A DNA stretch of 64,000 bases from positions 2,108,001-2,172,000 of the forward strand of contig NZ_JACCFQ010000001.1 of NCBI RefSeq assembly GCF_013410215.1, written 5' to 3'. A model generated the notes under the pieces. That model had not been told where the DNA came from. It saw nothing but the letters and a program-made list of their open reading frames with translations, and ran no database searches. This DNA comes from Nesterenkonia sandarakina (lineage in GTDB: Bacteria > Actinomycetota > Actinomycetes > Actinomycetales > Micrococcaceae). The position numbers were made by a program, and so were the translations under genes. Each line of letters starts with the position of its first letter. The stretch's first letter is position 1. Positions 17,500 through 25,552 of the stretch are shown piece after piece.

Positions 17500-18249
17500 T
17501 CAGGACTCGGTGGGGCGCTTGCGCATGATGTAGGCACCGGCACCGATCGCGCCCAGTGCCAGGGCTCCGCCGCCTGCGGCCAGGGCCATGCCGGCACCTT
17601 CGGAGCCAGCGGCCACGCCGGTGTCAGCGCCACCTTCGGGCATGCCGTCCATCTGCGAGGCGGTCAGCGTGCCACAGGCTGCGGGCAGGGTCGCGGCCAG
17701 CGGCAGCGACTCATCAAGCTCAGACGGTGCGTTCGCGGCTTCCTCGGTCAGGACCGTGGGATCGACGCCGTGGACCACGACGACGCCGGTGCCATCAACG
17801 ATGGAGGCCAGCACGTCATCGGGGATCTCCAGGCTGCGCTCGTAGGTGTAGCTGGACCCACCGGGGAAGCGCTCCACGGCCAGGGCCGAATCGGCCGAGG
17901 TGTCACCCTCGATGGTCAGCGAGGAGCCGATGCCGCCGTAGAAGGGTGCGCCTTCTTCGACGTTGACTGCGCCGTCGCCGTTCTGATCAGCATCGGCTGG
18001 CGGGCACAGGCCCTGGGCGCCGAAGTGGATGTGCTGAGCGTGGGGGAAGGGGCCATCCATGAAGGTCTCGGCTGCTCCGTCGACGGTCATGTAGACGGTG
18101 GCCTGGTTGCCCTGGCCCTCGATGAGCACGTCACCGACGGTGCCGGAGTTGTTCAGCGGGTCCAGGCTGGTCTGGAAGGACCAGGACTGGCTGGAATCGG
18201 CGGTGGTGGCGCCGTCGGTCTCGGGGCCGTGGCCGGAGTGGGCCATTGC
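17500..18249. repeat. Copy 1 of a 750-bp identical direct repeat (CHRD gene body)
   Basis: Compared base by base with 19633-20382, these 750 bp show no difference that I could find; the first mismatch is at 18250 versus 20383. Offset 2133 bp, same orientation. The repeat begins exactly at the stop codon of each gene and ends inside the signal-peptide region. Confidence 0.9.
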
Positions 18250-18318
18250 AGGGCCAGCGCTCAGGAGCATCGCTCCCAGGGCCAGGGTCGGGACAGCAAA
18301 GAACTTTGACTTACGCAT
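17500..18318 (-). CDS. CHRD-domain secreted surface protein, copy 1
   Basis: A 272-residue exported protein. The signal peptide MRKSKFFAVPTLALGAMLLS ends ...GPAMA at about residue 26. The body is CHRD-like (SWSFQTSLDPLNNSGTVGDV, HAQHIHFGAQG, VVVVHGVDPTVL). The C-terminus is sorting-signal-like: MPEGGADTG, a Gly/Ala hydrophobic stretch, then the MRKRPTES basic tail. No LPXTG is seen; PEGGADTG is the best candidate motif. The gene is next to a class F sortase and is the same as the copy at 19633 except for Lys3/Thr3. GAGGAG precedes the ATG. Likely anchored to the cell wall; the function of CHRD domains is poorly known. Confidence 0.82.
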   Translation of the reverse strand: MRKSKFFAVPTLALGAMLLSAGPAMAHSGHGPETDGATTADSSQSWSFQTSLDPLNNSGTVGDVLIEGQGNQATVYMTVDGAAETFMDGPFPHAQHIHFGAQGLCPPADADQNGDGAVNVEEGAPFYGGIGSSLTIEGDTSADSALAVERFPGGSSYTYERSLEIPDDVLASIVDGTGVVVVHGVDPTVLTEEAANAPSELDESLPLAATLPAACGTLTASQMDGMPEGGADTGVAAGSEGAGMALAAGGGALALGAIGAGAYIMRKRPTES

Positions 18319-18560
18319 GTTGAATAACTCCTCATTGCAGGAACGAGACGTTCACTCGAACCTGCGAGTGACGCCTGTCTCACCATACTATTAAAGTTGC
18401 TCGAAGAAAATAATAAGAAAGAATCGGTTTTACATGAACGCCCGGGGTACTTTGGCAGTACGCGCGTGAGGATCGGGGACGCAGAGTCGTCGTTCAGGAC
18501 CCCATTGTTGCGTTTCGACCGGCCAGATCTCACCGGGTTCTCCGGCCGGGTGGACCCCTG

Positions 18561-19379
18561 TCAGCCGACGAGGGTCGCGTAGACCACGTAGTTGTCTTCG
18601 TACTCCCCGGTGGCCTGGTTGTATCCGTCGCAGGTGATCAGCCGGAGCTCTTCATCCTCGGTGTTGCCGTAGACCTCGAGGGTGGGGAAGGTGTTCTTCC
18701 CGTACTGCTCGGCCTTGGTGACTTCGAAGGTGGCGGTGCTGCCGTCTTCCTGTTCCACGGTGATCTCATCTCCTTCGACAAGATCTGGCAGGTCCGCGAA
18801 GACTCCGGGCTGGCCGAGGGAGTCATCGACGTGGCCCAACAGCACGGCGGGTCCCTGCTCGCCAGGGGCCGGTGACCCGGTGTACCAGCTGGCCGGGGAG
18901 CCGGGATCGCCGGGTGGGACCTCCAGTGTGTTGTCCTCTCGAAGGCCCAGGTGGAGCAGCTCTGAGCCGGCGCCTATGGCGGGGATCTCGAAGGAGACCG
19001 GCGGGGTGGCCGCGCTCTCGGCTGGCTCATCGGCGCTCTCGGCGTCGGTGCCCGTCTCGGACTCGGCCTCCGAGTCCTCCTCGGCTGCATCTTCACCGGC
19101 ATCCTCCGAATCGGAGGAGTCCTGCGCGTCAGAAGGAGAAGCCTCGGCTGGGGCGTCGTCCTCGGTCCTGGCACCTTCGCTGGGGTCCGGAGCGCCGGCT
19201 TGTGTTTCAACAGCTGCGGGAGCGGTCTCTTCACTTGCCCCGGCCTCGCCGTCCTGACCGGGGGAGCATGCCGAGAGAGCCAGCATCAGTGCCGCGGTGA
19301 TGGCGACGACGCCGCCGCGACGGGGGCTGCCTGGCACTGCCGGGATGAGTGTGCGATGTTCGCTGCGGAGCGGAGGCAT
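18561..19379 (-). CDS. Class F sortase (acidic-linker, lipoprotein-like N-terminus)
   Basis: A 272-residue protein. A hydrophobic N-terminus ends in a lipobox-like LALSACS, then about 85 residues of Asp/Glu/Ser/Ala-rich linker lead to the sortase domain: SFEIPAIGAGSEL, VLLGHVDDSLGQPGVF with the catalytic His, and LRLITCDGYNQATGEYEDNY with the catalytic Cys. The Arg that normally follows the Cys by about 12 residues is not there (Glu/Asn instead). Sortases cut a C-terminal sorting motif and attach the protein to peptidoglycan. The flanking CHRD proteins are its obvious candidate substrates. AAAGGGAG precedes the ATG. Family is clear; activity without Arg is uncertain. Confidence 0.85.
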   Translation of the reverse strand: MPPLRSEHRTLIPAVPGSPRRGGVVAITAALMLALSACSPGQDGEAGASEETAPAAVETQAGAPDPSEGARTEDDAPAEASPSDAQDSSDSEDAGEDAAEEDSEAESETGTDAESADEPAESAATPPVSFEIPAIGAGSELLHLGLREDNTLEVPPGDPGSPASWYTGSPAPGEQGPAVLLGHVDDSLGQPGVFADLPDLVEGDEITVEQEDGSTATFEVTKAEQYGKNTFPTLEVYGNTEDEELRLITCDGYNQATGEYEDNYVVYATLVG

Positions 19380-19509
19380 CGATGCTCCCTTTCAGAGTGG
19401 ACGTTCTGGGCGGCAACAATCTCATTCAACCTGCCACTTTCCGCCCGGAAGTGGAGGTCCTCACAATCTACAGTCCCCGTGAAAGATACTTTAGCGCGGG
19501 GACGTAGAG

Positions 19510-19560
19510 CCAAGAGCGGCTCTGCAGAACCAGCGAGGTTCTGCAGAGCCGCTGACTTGG
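19510..19560. terminator. Long perfect stem-loop downstream of CHRD2
   Basis: AGCGGCTCTGCAGAACC (19515-19531) and its exact complement (19537-19553) flank a 5-nt AGCGA loop, extended outward by CCAAG/CTTGG with a two-base bulge. It lies between the CHRD2 stop and the sortase start, both minus-strand. No U-run; probably a terminator or mRNA-stabilising hairpin. Confidence 0.5.
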
Positions 19561-19632
19561 CTGTCTGACTCATGGCTTCAGCGTCAGATCTCTGACGTCA
19601 TCACCGATGAGCGAGGGCTCGGGGAGTCCGGT

Positions 19633-20382
19633 TCAGGACTCGGTGGGGCGCTTGCGCATGATGTAGGCACCGGCACCGATCGCGCCCAGTGCCAGGGCTC
19701 CGCCGCCTGCGGCCAGGGCCATGCCGGCACCTTCGGAGCCAGCGGCCACGCCGGTGTCAGCGCCACCTTCGGGCATGCCGTCCATCTGCGAGGCGGTCAG
19801 CGTGCCACAGGCTGCGGGCAGGGTCGCGGCCAGCGGCAGCGACTCATCAAGCTCAGACGGTGCGTTCGCGGCTTCCTCGGTCAGGACCGTGGGATCGACG
19901 CCGTGGACCACGACGACGCCGGTGCCATCAACGATGGAGGCCAGCACGTCATCGGGGATCTCCAGGCTGCGCTCGTAGGTGTAGCTGGACCCACCGGGGA
20001 AGCGCTCCACGGCCAGGGCCGAATCGGCCGAGGTGTCACCCTCGATGGTCAGCGAGGAGCCGATGCCGCCGTAGAAGGGTGCGCCTTCTTCGACGTTGAC
20101 TGCGCCGTCGCCGTTCTGATCAGCATCGGCTGGCGGGCACAGGCCCTGGGCGCCGAAGTGGATGTGCTGAGCGTGGGGGAAGGGGCCATCCATGAAGGTC
20201 TCGGCTGCTCCGTCGACGGTCATGTAGACGGTGGCCTGGTTGCCCTGGCCCTCGATGAGCACGTCACCGACGGTGCCGGAGTTGTTCAGCGGGTCCAGGC
20301 TGGTCTGGAAGGACCAGGACTGGCTGGAATCGGCGGTGGTGGCGCCGTCGGTCTCGGGGCCGTGGCCGGAGTGGGCCATTGC
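19633..20382. repeat. Copy 2 of the 750-bp identical direct repeat
   Basis: Identical over its whole length to 17500-18249. Sequence beyond either end is unrelated apart from a few matching signal-peptide codons, so the duplication or gene-conversion tract is limited to the coding body. Confidence 0.9.
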
Positions 20383-20451
20383 GGGGCCAGCGCTCAGGAG
20401 CATCGCTCCCAGGGCCAGGGTCGGGACAGCGAAGAATTTGGAGGTACGCAT
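19633..20451 (-). CDS. CHRD-domain secreted surface protein, copy 2
   Basis: A 272-residue protein identical to the copy at 17500 except Thr3 for Lys3 (MRTSKFF). Same signal peptide, CHRD body, PEGGADTG motif, hydrophobic C-terminal stretch and MRKRPTES tail. The ATG at 20451 follows GAGGAG at a normal distance and is preferred to a longer upstream start. The upstream region differs completely from copy 1, so the two copies are probably expressed under different conditions. Together with the sortase it forms a three-gene surface-display group on one strand. Confidence 0.82.
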   Translation of the reverse strand: MRTSKFFAVPTLALGAMLLSAGPAMAHSGHGPETDGATTADSSQSWSFQTSLDPLNNSGTVGDVLIEGQGNQATVYMTVDGAAETFMDGPFPHAQHIHFGAQGLCPPADADQNGDGAVNVEEGAPFYGGIGSSLTIEGDTSADSALAVERFPGGSSYTYERSLEIPDDVLASIVDGTGVVVVHGVDPTVLTEEAANAPSELDESLPLAATLPAACGTLTASQMDGMPEGGADTGVAAGSEGAGMALAAGGGALALGAIGAGAYIMRKRPTES

Positions 20452-20667
20452 GTGTGGACTCCTCGTCAAGGTGATGTGTTCTTAAGTCTTTTAAGCGTGG
20501 TCTCGATCACGCCACGCACACCGTGTTCGGAGCCGAATCAGGATTGGATGGGGAAATCTCAAAAAAAGTTGCCCAGCTCATCGATCCGCCCGGGAATGCG
20601 GCATCACGCGAAGATTCTCCCCCTGGTCCAGGCTGCGTTTTCTCTCCCCTGACCGCTCTATCGCATC
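20452..20667. other. Intergenic region upstream of CHRD2
   Basis: No gene seen. It contains the CHRD2 ribosome-binding site and an AT-richer patch with CTTAAGTCTTTTAAG, a short inverted repeat that may belong to the CHRD2 promoter. Confidence 0.3.
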
Positions 20668-20721
20668 CCTATGCGATGTCCCATCCCTATGCACGCCCAT
20701 AGCCATGGGACATCGCATAGG
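20668..20721. repeat. 17-bp perfect inverted repeat with nested hairpin
   Basis: CCTATGCGATGTCCCAT (20668-20684) and its exact complement (20705-20721) enclose a 20-nt loop that itself holds CTATG/CATAG. It lies 60 nt beyond the thioesterase stop on the minus strand. There is no U-run. The phrase ATCCCTATGC also occurs twice in tandem. Could be a terminator, a protein-binding dyad or a mobile palindromic repeat. Confidence 0.6.
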
Positions 20722-20781
20722 AGTGCGACGGATAGCTGAATGCCGAGACGGCTTCGCTCAGAGGCGCCCGGGAACCGCCGA

Positions 20782-21315
20782 TCAGCCCCGGTTGGGCAGG
20801 ATCATGTTCGTCATTCGGGCGGTCGAGAGCCGGCGGCCGGCGTCGTCGGTCATCACGATCTCGTGGCTGGTCAGCTGGCGGCCCAGGTTGATCGGGGTGC
20901 AGGTCGCGGTGACCAGGCCCTCGGTGACCGAGCGGTGGTGGGTGGCGCCGAGCTCGGTGCCCACCACCGCGTTGTCCACGCCCAGGTTGACCCGGGCGTG
21001 CAGGATCGCGGCGATCGAGCCCAGGGTCTCGGCGAGCACCATATGCGCGCCGCCGTGGAAGAGGCCCATGTTCTGCTCGTTGCCCGCCACCGGGAGGGTC
21101 GCGACCATCTTGTCCGGGTGCATCTCCACATAGCGCAGCCCCATCTTCACGCCCAGCGGGGTGACCCCGTGCGGGCCGGTCCACTGCTGGTACTCCTTGG
21201 GGATCCCGGCGGCCTCCATCAGGGCGAGGCGCTCCTCATCGGTGGGGAACGGGGTGGGCCCGGCGGGAGCCTGAGCGGCAGTGACGTGGTTGAGGGCATC
21301 ATGCTGAGAAGTCAT
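20782..21315 (-). CDS. PaaI-family hotdog-fold thioesterase
   Basis: A 177-residue hotdog protein: LGVKMGLRYVEMHPDKMVAT, then NMGLFHGGAHMVLAETLGSIA, the helix with HGG and the catalytic Glu, then ELGATHHRSVTEGLVTATC. This group hydrolyses acyl-CoA thioesters; actinobacterial members next to polA are often annotated as PaaI- or MenI-like (DHNA-CoA) thioesterases, and the exact substrate is unknown. TAAGCT at 21323-21328 (minus strand) is 7 nt before the ATG, a leaderless-type promoter. Divergent from polA. Confidence 0.88.
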   Translation of the reverse strand: MTSQHDALNHVTAAQAPAGPTPFPTDEERLALMEAAGIPKEYQQWTGPHGVTPLGVKMGLRYVEMHPDKMVATLPVAGNEQNMGLFHGGAHMVLAETLGSIAAILHARVNLGVDNAVVGTELGATHHRSVTEGLVTATCTPINLGRQLTSHEIVMTDDAGRRLSTARMTNMILPNRG

Positions 21316-21454
21316 GGGGACCAGCTTAGATGTTGCGGACCCAGCGGCAGCGCCGACAGCCCCGCCTTACCCCCGGCCCAAGGCTGACCCAGCGGCAGCC
21401 CCGGCGGCGGGGCAGGTCTGGGGCGAACCCGGGGCGCGCGATAGGCTGGGGCTC

Positions 21455-24331
21455 GTGTCTTCTAGCCCAAATAAACTCCTGGTCATCGACGGTCACTCCA
21501 TGGCGTTCCGGGCGTTCTACGCCCTGCCCACCGAGAGCTTCCTGACGGATTCCGGCCAGTACACCAACGCGGTGCACGGCTTCACGAACATGCTGCTCAA
21601 GCTGATCCGTGAGGAGCTCCCCACCCACGTGATCCTGGCCTTCGACCTGGACACCCCGACGTTCCGACACACCTCCTATGCCGAGTACAAGGGCGGCCGC
21701 GCGAAGACTCCCGAGGAGTTCCGCGGCCAGATCGACCTGATCAAGCAGGTCGCTGAGGGCATGAACATCGCCGTGGTGACCTCCGAGGGCTACGAGGCTG
21801 ATGACATCGTCGCCACCTACGCCACCAAGGCGGACACGGCCGGCTGGGAGACCCTGATCGTCTCCGGAGACCGGGACACCCTGCAGCTGGTCACCGAGCG
21901 CACCACCTTGATGTACCCCACCTCCGGTCTCTCCAAGGTGGCGATGCTGGATCCGGCCGCGGTGGAGGAGAAGTACCTGGTCCCGCCGTTGAAGTACCCG
22001 GACCTCGCCGCGCTGGTGGGGGAGTCCGCGGACAACCTGCCCGGTGTGCCCAAGGTCGGCCCGAAGACGGCCGCGAAATGGATCACCGAGTACGGCTCCA
22101 CCCGCGGGATCATCGAGAACGCGGATCGGATCAGCGGCAAGGCCGGAGAGAACCTGCGGGAGGCGCTGGCCGACGTCGAGCGCAACCTGGAGCTGAACCT
22201 GCTGCTGCGTGACCTGGATCTGCCGGTGACCCTGGAGGACGCCGAACTCCAGGTCCCGGACCGGGAGGTGCTGGACCCGCTCTTCGACGCGCTGCAGTTC
22301 AACCAGATCCGCGAGCGGCTCTTCGAGACCTTCGCCGCGCGCTTCCCTGAGACCGTGGTCGCCCCCACTCCCACCGAGGCGCTGCCCGAGGTCACCGTGA
22401 CCGAAGATGCCGAGAAGCTCTCCGAGTTCCTCAAGGCTCACGCCGGCGCGCCGATGGCGATCGCGGTCTGCCTGGACCGCAGCGGCGAATCGCTGACCAC
22501 CAAGCCTAAGCGGGATGAGGCCGCCCGGGTGGCCGAGGCCCTCGCCGTCGTGCTGGTGCCCTCAGCCTCCGGTGACCTCACCGAAGCCGCTGAGGCCGCT
22601 GCTGAGAAGGACAACGACGACGACGCCGCGAATCCCGCCGCCGAGCCGACCGGCGTCCCGGCGCTGGCGCTCTCGCTGACCTCCCTCGACTCGGCCGCCG
22701 ACGCGGTGCTGGCGGAATGGCTGGGTGACCCGGCCGCGCCGAAGCTGGTCCACGACATCAAGGACGCCGGCAAGCGGCTGGCCTGGCGTGGGCTGCACCT
22801 GCGCGGCGCCGTGGAGGACACCCTGATCTCGGGCTACCTGATCCAGCCGGACCGGCGGAACTTCGCCTTCACCGAGCTGGTCACGCAGTACCTGGGTGCC
22901 TCCACTGACCCGGCCTCCTACCTCGGCTGCCATGACCAGGACGACGCCGAGGCCTCTTCTTCGCAGGGCCCGGACCTGTTCTCCTCCCAGGACCTGCTGA
23001 CCGGGGTCACCGCCGAGGACCTGGACGCCGCCGCGCTGCATGGGATGCTGCTGCATCAGCTCTCCCAGGCGCTGGGGGAGCAGCTGGTGGAGCGCAACGG
23101 GGAGAAGCTGCTGCGCGAGATGGAGATCCCGCTGGCCGAGATCCTGCTGCAGATGGAACTCACCGGGATCGCGGTGAGCCCGGAGAAGCTGGATTCACTG
23201 GACGCGGAGTTCGCCGCCGCCATCGAGGCCTCCGCACAGGAGGCCTACGCAGTGGTCGGACACGAGGTGAAGCTGGGCTCGCCGAAGCAGCTGCAGACGG
23301 TGCTCTTCGAGGAGCTCGAGCTGCCCACCGCCGGGGTGAAGAAGAACAAGACCGGCTACTCCACCGATGTGGAGACCCTGCAGGCGCTGCTGATCAAGAC
23401 CCAGAACGACTTCCTGGTGCACCTGATGAACCACCGGGACTCCACGAAGCTGCGCCAGACCGTCACCGGACTGATGGAGGCCGTGAATGGGGACGGTCGG
23501 ATCCACACCACCTACGCGCAGACCGTGGCGGCCACCGGACGGCTCTCCTCGCTGAACCCGAACCTGCAGAACATCCCGGTGCGCACCGCGGCCGGGCGCA
23601 AGATCCGCGACGCCTTTGTGGTGGGTCCCGGCTACGAGACCCTGCTCACCGCGGACTACTCCCAGATCGAGATGCGCATCATGGCGCACCTCTCCGGAGA
23701 CCAGGCCCTGATCGAGGCCTTCCGGGCCGGGGAGGACCTGCACAACTTTGTGGGCTCCCGGGTGTTCGGGGTCGAGGCCAGCGAGATCACCCCGGAGCAG
23801 CGCTCCAAGGTCAAGGCGATGAGCTACGGGCTGGCCTACGGGCTCTCCAGCTTCGGTCTCTCCAAGCAGCTCGGCATCGGGGTCGATGAGGCTCGGAACC
23901 TGATGAACGAGTACTTCGAACGCTTCGGCGGGGTCCGTGACTATCTGCGCGAGGTGGTCACCCAGGCCAAACAGGACGGGTTCACCTCCACGATCTTCGG
24001 GCGACGCCGCTACCTGCCAGATCTCTCCAGCGAGAACCGGCAGCTGCGCCAGATGGCGGAACGCGCCGCGCTCAACGCCCCGATCCAGGGCTCCGCAGCG
24101 GACATCATCAAGCAGGCGATGATCGGCGTGGACTCCGCGCTGCGCGCCGAGGGCCTGGAGTCCCGGCTGCTGCTGCAGGTCCACGATGAGCTCATCTTCG
24201 AGGTGGCCGCAGGGGAGCGCGACGCCCTGGAGAAGCTGGTGACCACCCATATGGGGTCCGCCGCCGAGCTCGACGTCCCGCTGGACGTCCACGTGGGCGT
24301 GGGCTCCTCCTGGCACGAGGCCGCGCACTGA
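21455..24331 (+). CDS. polA: DNA polymerase I
   Basis: A 958-residue PolA. Residues 1-300 are the 5' nuclease (KLLVIDGHSMAFRAFYALP, EGYEADDIVAT, VPKVGPKTAAKW). Residues 330-540 are the 3'-5' exonuclease-like domain, which lacks clear catalytic carboxylates and holds an acidic Ala-rich insert near 380-400. Residues 560-958 are the polymerase: motif A DYSQIEMRIMAHLSGD about 734, motif B RSKVKAMSYGLAYG about 782, motif C QVHDELIFEV about 908. It fills gaps in repair and Okazaki-fragment maturation. The GTG at 21455 is chosen because TAGGCT at 21442-21447 lies 7 nt upstream and upstream residues are Pro/Ala noise. Confidence 0.96.
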   Translation: MSSSPNKLLVIDGHSMAFRAFYALPTESFLTDSGQYTNAVHGFTNMLLKLIREELPTHVILAFDLDTPTFRHTSYAEYKGGRAKTPEEFRGQIDLIKQVAEGMNIAVVTSEGYEADDIVATYATKADTAGWETLIVSGDRDTLQLVTERTTLMYPTSGLSKVAMLDPAAVEEKYLVPPLKYPDLAALVGESADNLPGVPKVGPKTAAKWITEYGSTRGIIENADRISGKAGENLREALADVERNLELNLLLRDLDLPVTLEDAELQVPDREVLDPLFDALQFNQIRERLFETFAARFPETVVAPTPTEALPEVTVTEDAEKLSEFLKAHAGAPMAIAVCLDRSGESLTTKPKRDEAARVAEALAVVLVPSASGDLTEAAEAAAEKDNDDDAANPAAEPTGVPALALSLTSLDSAADAVLAEWLGDPAAPKLVHDIKDAGKRLAWRGLHLRGAVEDTLISGYLIQPDRRNFAFTELVTQYLGASTDPASYLGCHDQDDAEASSSQGPDLFSSQDLLTGVTAEDLDAAALHGMLLHQLSQALGEQLVERNGEKLLREMEIPLAEILLQMELTGIAVSPEKLDSLDAEFAAAIEASAQEAYAVVGHEVKLGSPKQLQTVLFEELELPTAGVKKNKTGYSTDVETLQALLIKTQNDFLVHLMNHRDSTKLRQTVTGLMEAVNGDGRIHTTYAQTVAATGRLSSLNPNLQNIPVRTAAGRKIRDAFVVGPGYETLLTADYSQIEMRIMAHLSGDQALIEAFRAGEDLHNFVGSRVFGVEASEITPEQRSKVKAMSYGLAYGLSSFGLSKQLGIGVDEARNLMNEYFERFGGVRDYLREVVTQAKQDGFTSTIFGRRRYLPDLSSENRQLRQMAERAALNAPIQGSAADIIKQAMIGVDSALRAEGLESRLLLQVHDELIFEVAAGERDALEKLVTTHMGSAAELDVPLDVHVGVGSSWHEAAH

Positions 24332-24418
24332 GCTGAGCCGCTGAGAATCAGGCCAACCCCCAGGGCTCATCCAGCTCACATCGGGTCTGCGCCGACTAAC
24401 CCTGCCTAGGGTGAGCGC

Positions 24419-25483
24419 GTGGGTCAGCGAAATCACCGACTCGATCGCGCGAAGGGCGCGCTCGTCTACCTCGTCGTCCTGGGGCACCTGTTCGCAGCGG
24501 TCACCCCGTGGGACGACGCACTGTTGCGCGTGTTCCAGACCGTCATCTACTCCTTCCACATGCCGGCCTTCGTCTTCCTGGCGGGCATCACAGCGAAGTC
24601 GGACCGGCTGCCGCAGCGGGTCACGTTCTTCCTGGTGCTCCTGGCCACCGCCCTGCCGCTCTACTACGGGTGGATGAGCCTGTTGGGACTCAACCCGGAC
24701 TTCGACCCGCTGGTGCCGTACTGGATCACCTGGTTCCTGCTCGCCATGGTGTGGTGGACCCTCAGCACCCCGCTGATCGAGCGGTTCCCGCGAGCCCTGC
24801 TGGGCATCTCGCTGCTCGCGGCCCTGTTCGGCGGGATCATCCCCACCTACGACTATGAGCTCTCGTTGTCGCGGACCCTGGTGTTCTGGCCGTTCTTCGT
24901 CGTCGGGAAGCTCTACGGCTCGCGGATCCTGAGCTGGGCCGGTGACCGAACGAACCCCCAGAAGGCCGGGCTCGCGCTCGCGGCAGCGTTGCCGATGCTG
25001 CTGTTCTACCTCAATGACACCGACAAGATCTGGTTCTACGGCGTCCGGAACTTTGAATGGCATGAGGTCCCCGTGCCGGAGGGAGCCGCCGCGCGCGCGA
25101 TCGTCGGGCTGAGCGCCGCGCTGAGCACCGTGGCGTTCTGCTCCTTCGTGTCGAACAAGCCGGGATATCTGGGCACCGTGGGACGCCATTCACTGGCCGT
25201 CTACCTTTTGCACGGTTTCGTCATCCGGGCGCTGAACCCCCCGTTGGGTCAGAGCTTGGACCACGTTCCGTCGTGGGTCATGGTGCTGAGCTGCATCCTG
25301 CTCGCCGGTCTGATCACGTGGCTTTTCGCGTTGAAACCGTTCAATGCCGGGCTGCGGGCGTATGGTGAAGGGGTCACGCAAGTGATATTGTCCCCGCTTT
25401 ATAGAATTCTTTTGCCCGCAATTCGCGCAACGACCAGGCGGACCGGACCACGTCGGCGTCGGAATGAATCCGACGCGCGGTGA
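24419..25483 (+). CDS. Integral-membrane acyltransferase (fucose 4-O-acetylase/OpgC-like, acyltransferase 3 superfamily)
   Basis: A 354-residue polytopic protein with about ten hydrophobic segments. The N-terminus RLDRAKGALVYLVVLGHLF matches the R-D-KG-V-GH signature of the family, with IYSFHMPAFVFLAGITAKS following; the buried His residues are those used for acyl transfer. Such enzymes O-acetylate glycans on or crossing the membrane. The C-terminus is basic (TTRRTGPRRRRNESDAR). The GTG start has TAGGGT 6 nt upstream (24407-24412) and no ribosome-binding site. The target glycan is unknown; it could be one of the two polysaccharides encoded in the window. Confidence 0.8.
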   Translation: MGQRNHRLDRAKGALVYLVVLGHLFAAVTPWDDALLRVFQTVIYSFHMPAFVFLAGITAKSDRLPQRVTFFLVLLATALPLYYGWMSLLGLNPDFDPLVPYWITWFLLAMVWWTLSTPLIERFPRALLGISLLAALFGGIIPTYDYELSLSRTLVFWPFFVVGKLYGSRILSWAGDRTNPQKAGLALAAALPMLLFYLNDTDKIWFYGVRNFEWHEVPVPEGAAARAIVGLSAALSTVAFCSFVSNKPGYLGTVGRHSLAVYLLHGFVIRALNPPLGQSLDHVPSWVMVLSCILLAGLITWLFALKPFNAGLRAYGEGVTQVILSPLYRILLPAIRATTRRTGPRRRRNESDAR

Positions 25484-25552
25484 TGGCCTCGCTCTCGGCG
25501 GGGCGTTGTCGTTGTCAGTGCGTATGTCGCTCTGATCCTAGTTCTCCCAGGT

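Noticed and set aside
23195-25189. A long minus-strand frame across polA and the acyltransferase
   Set aside because: It spans two well-supported genes and their junction and shows no domain.
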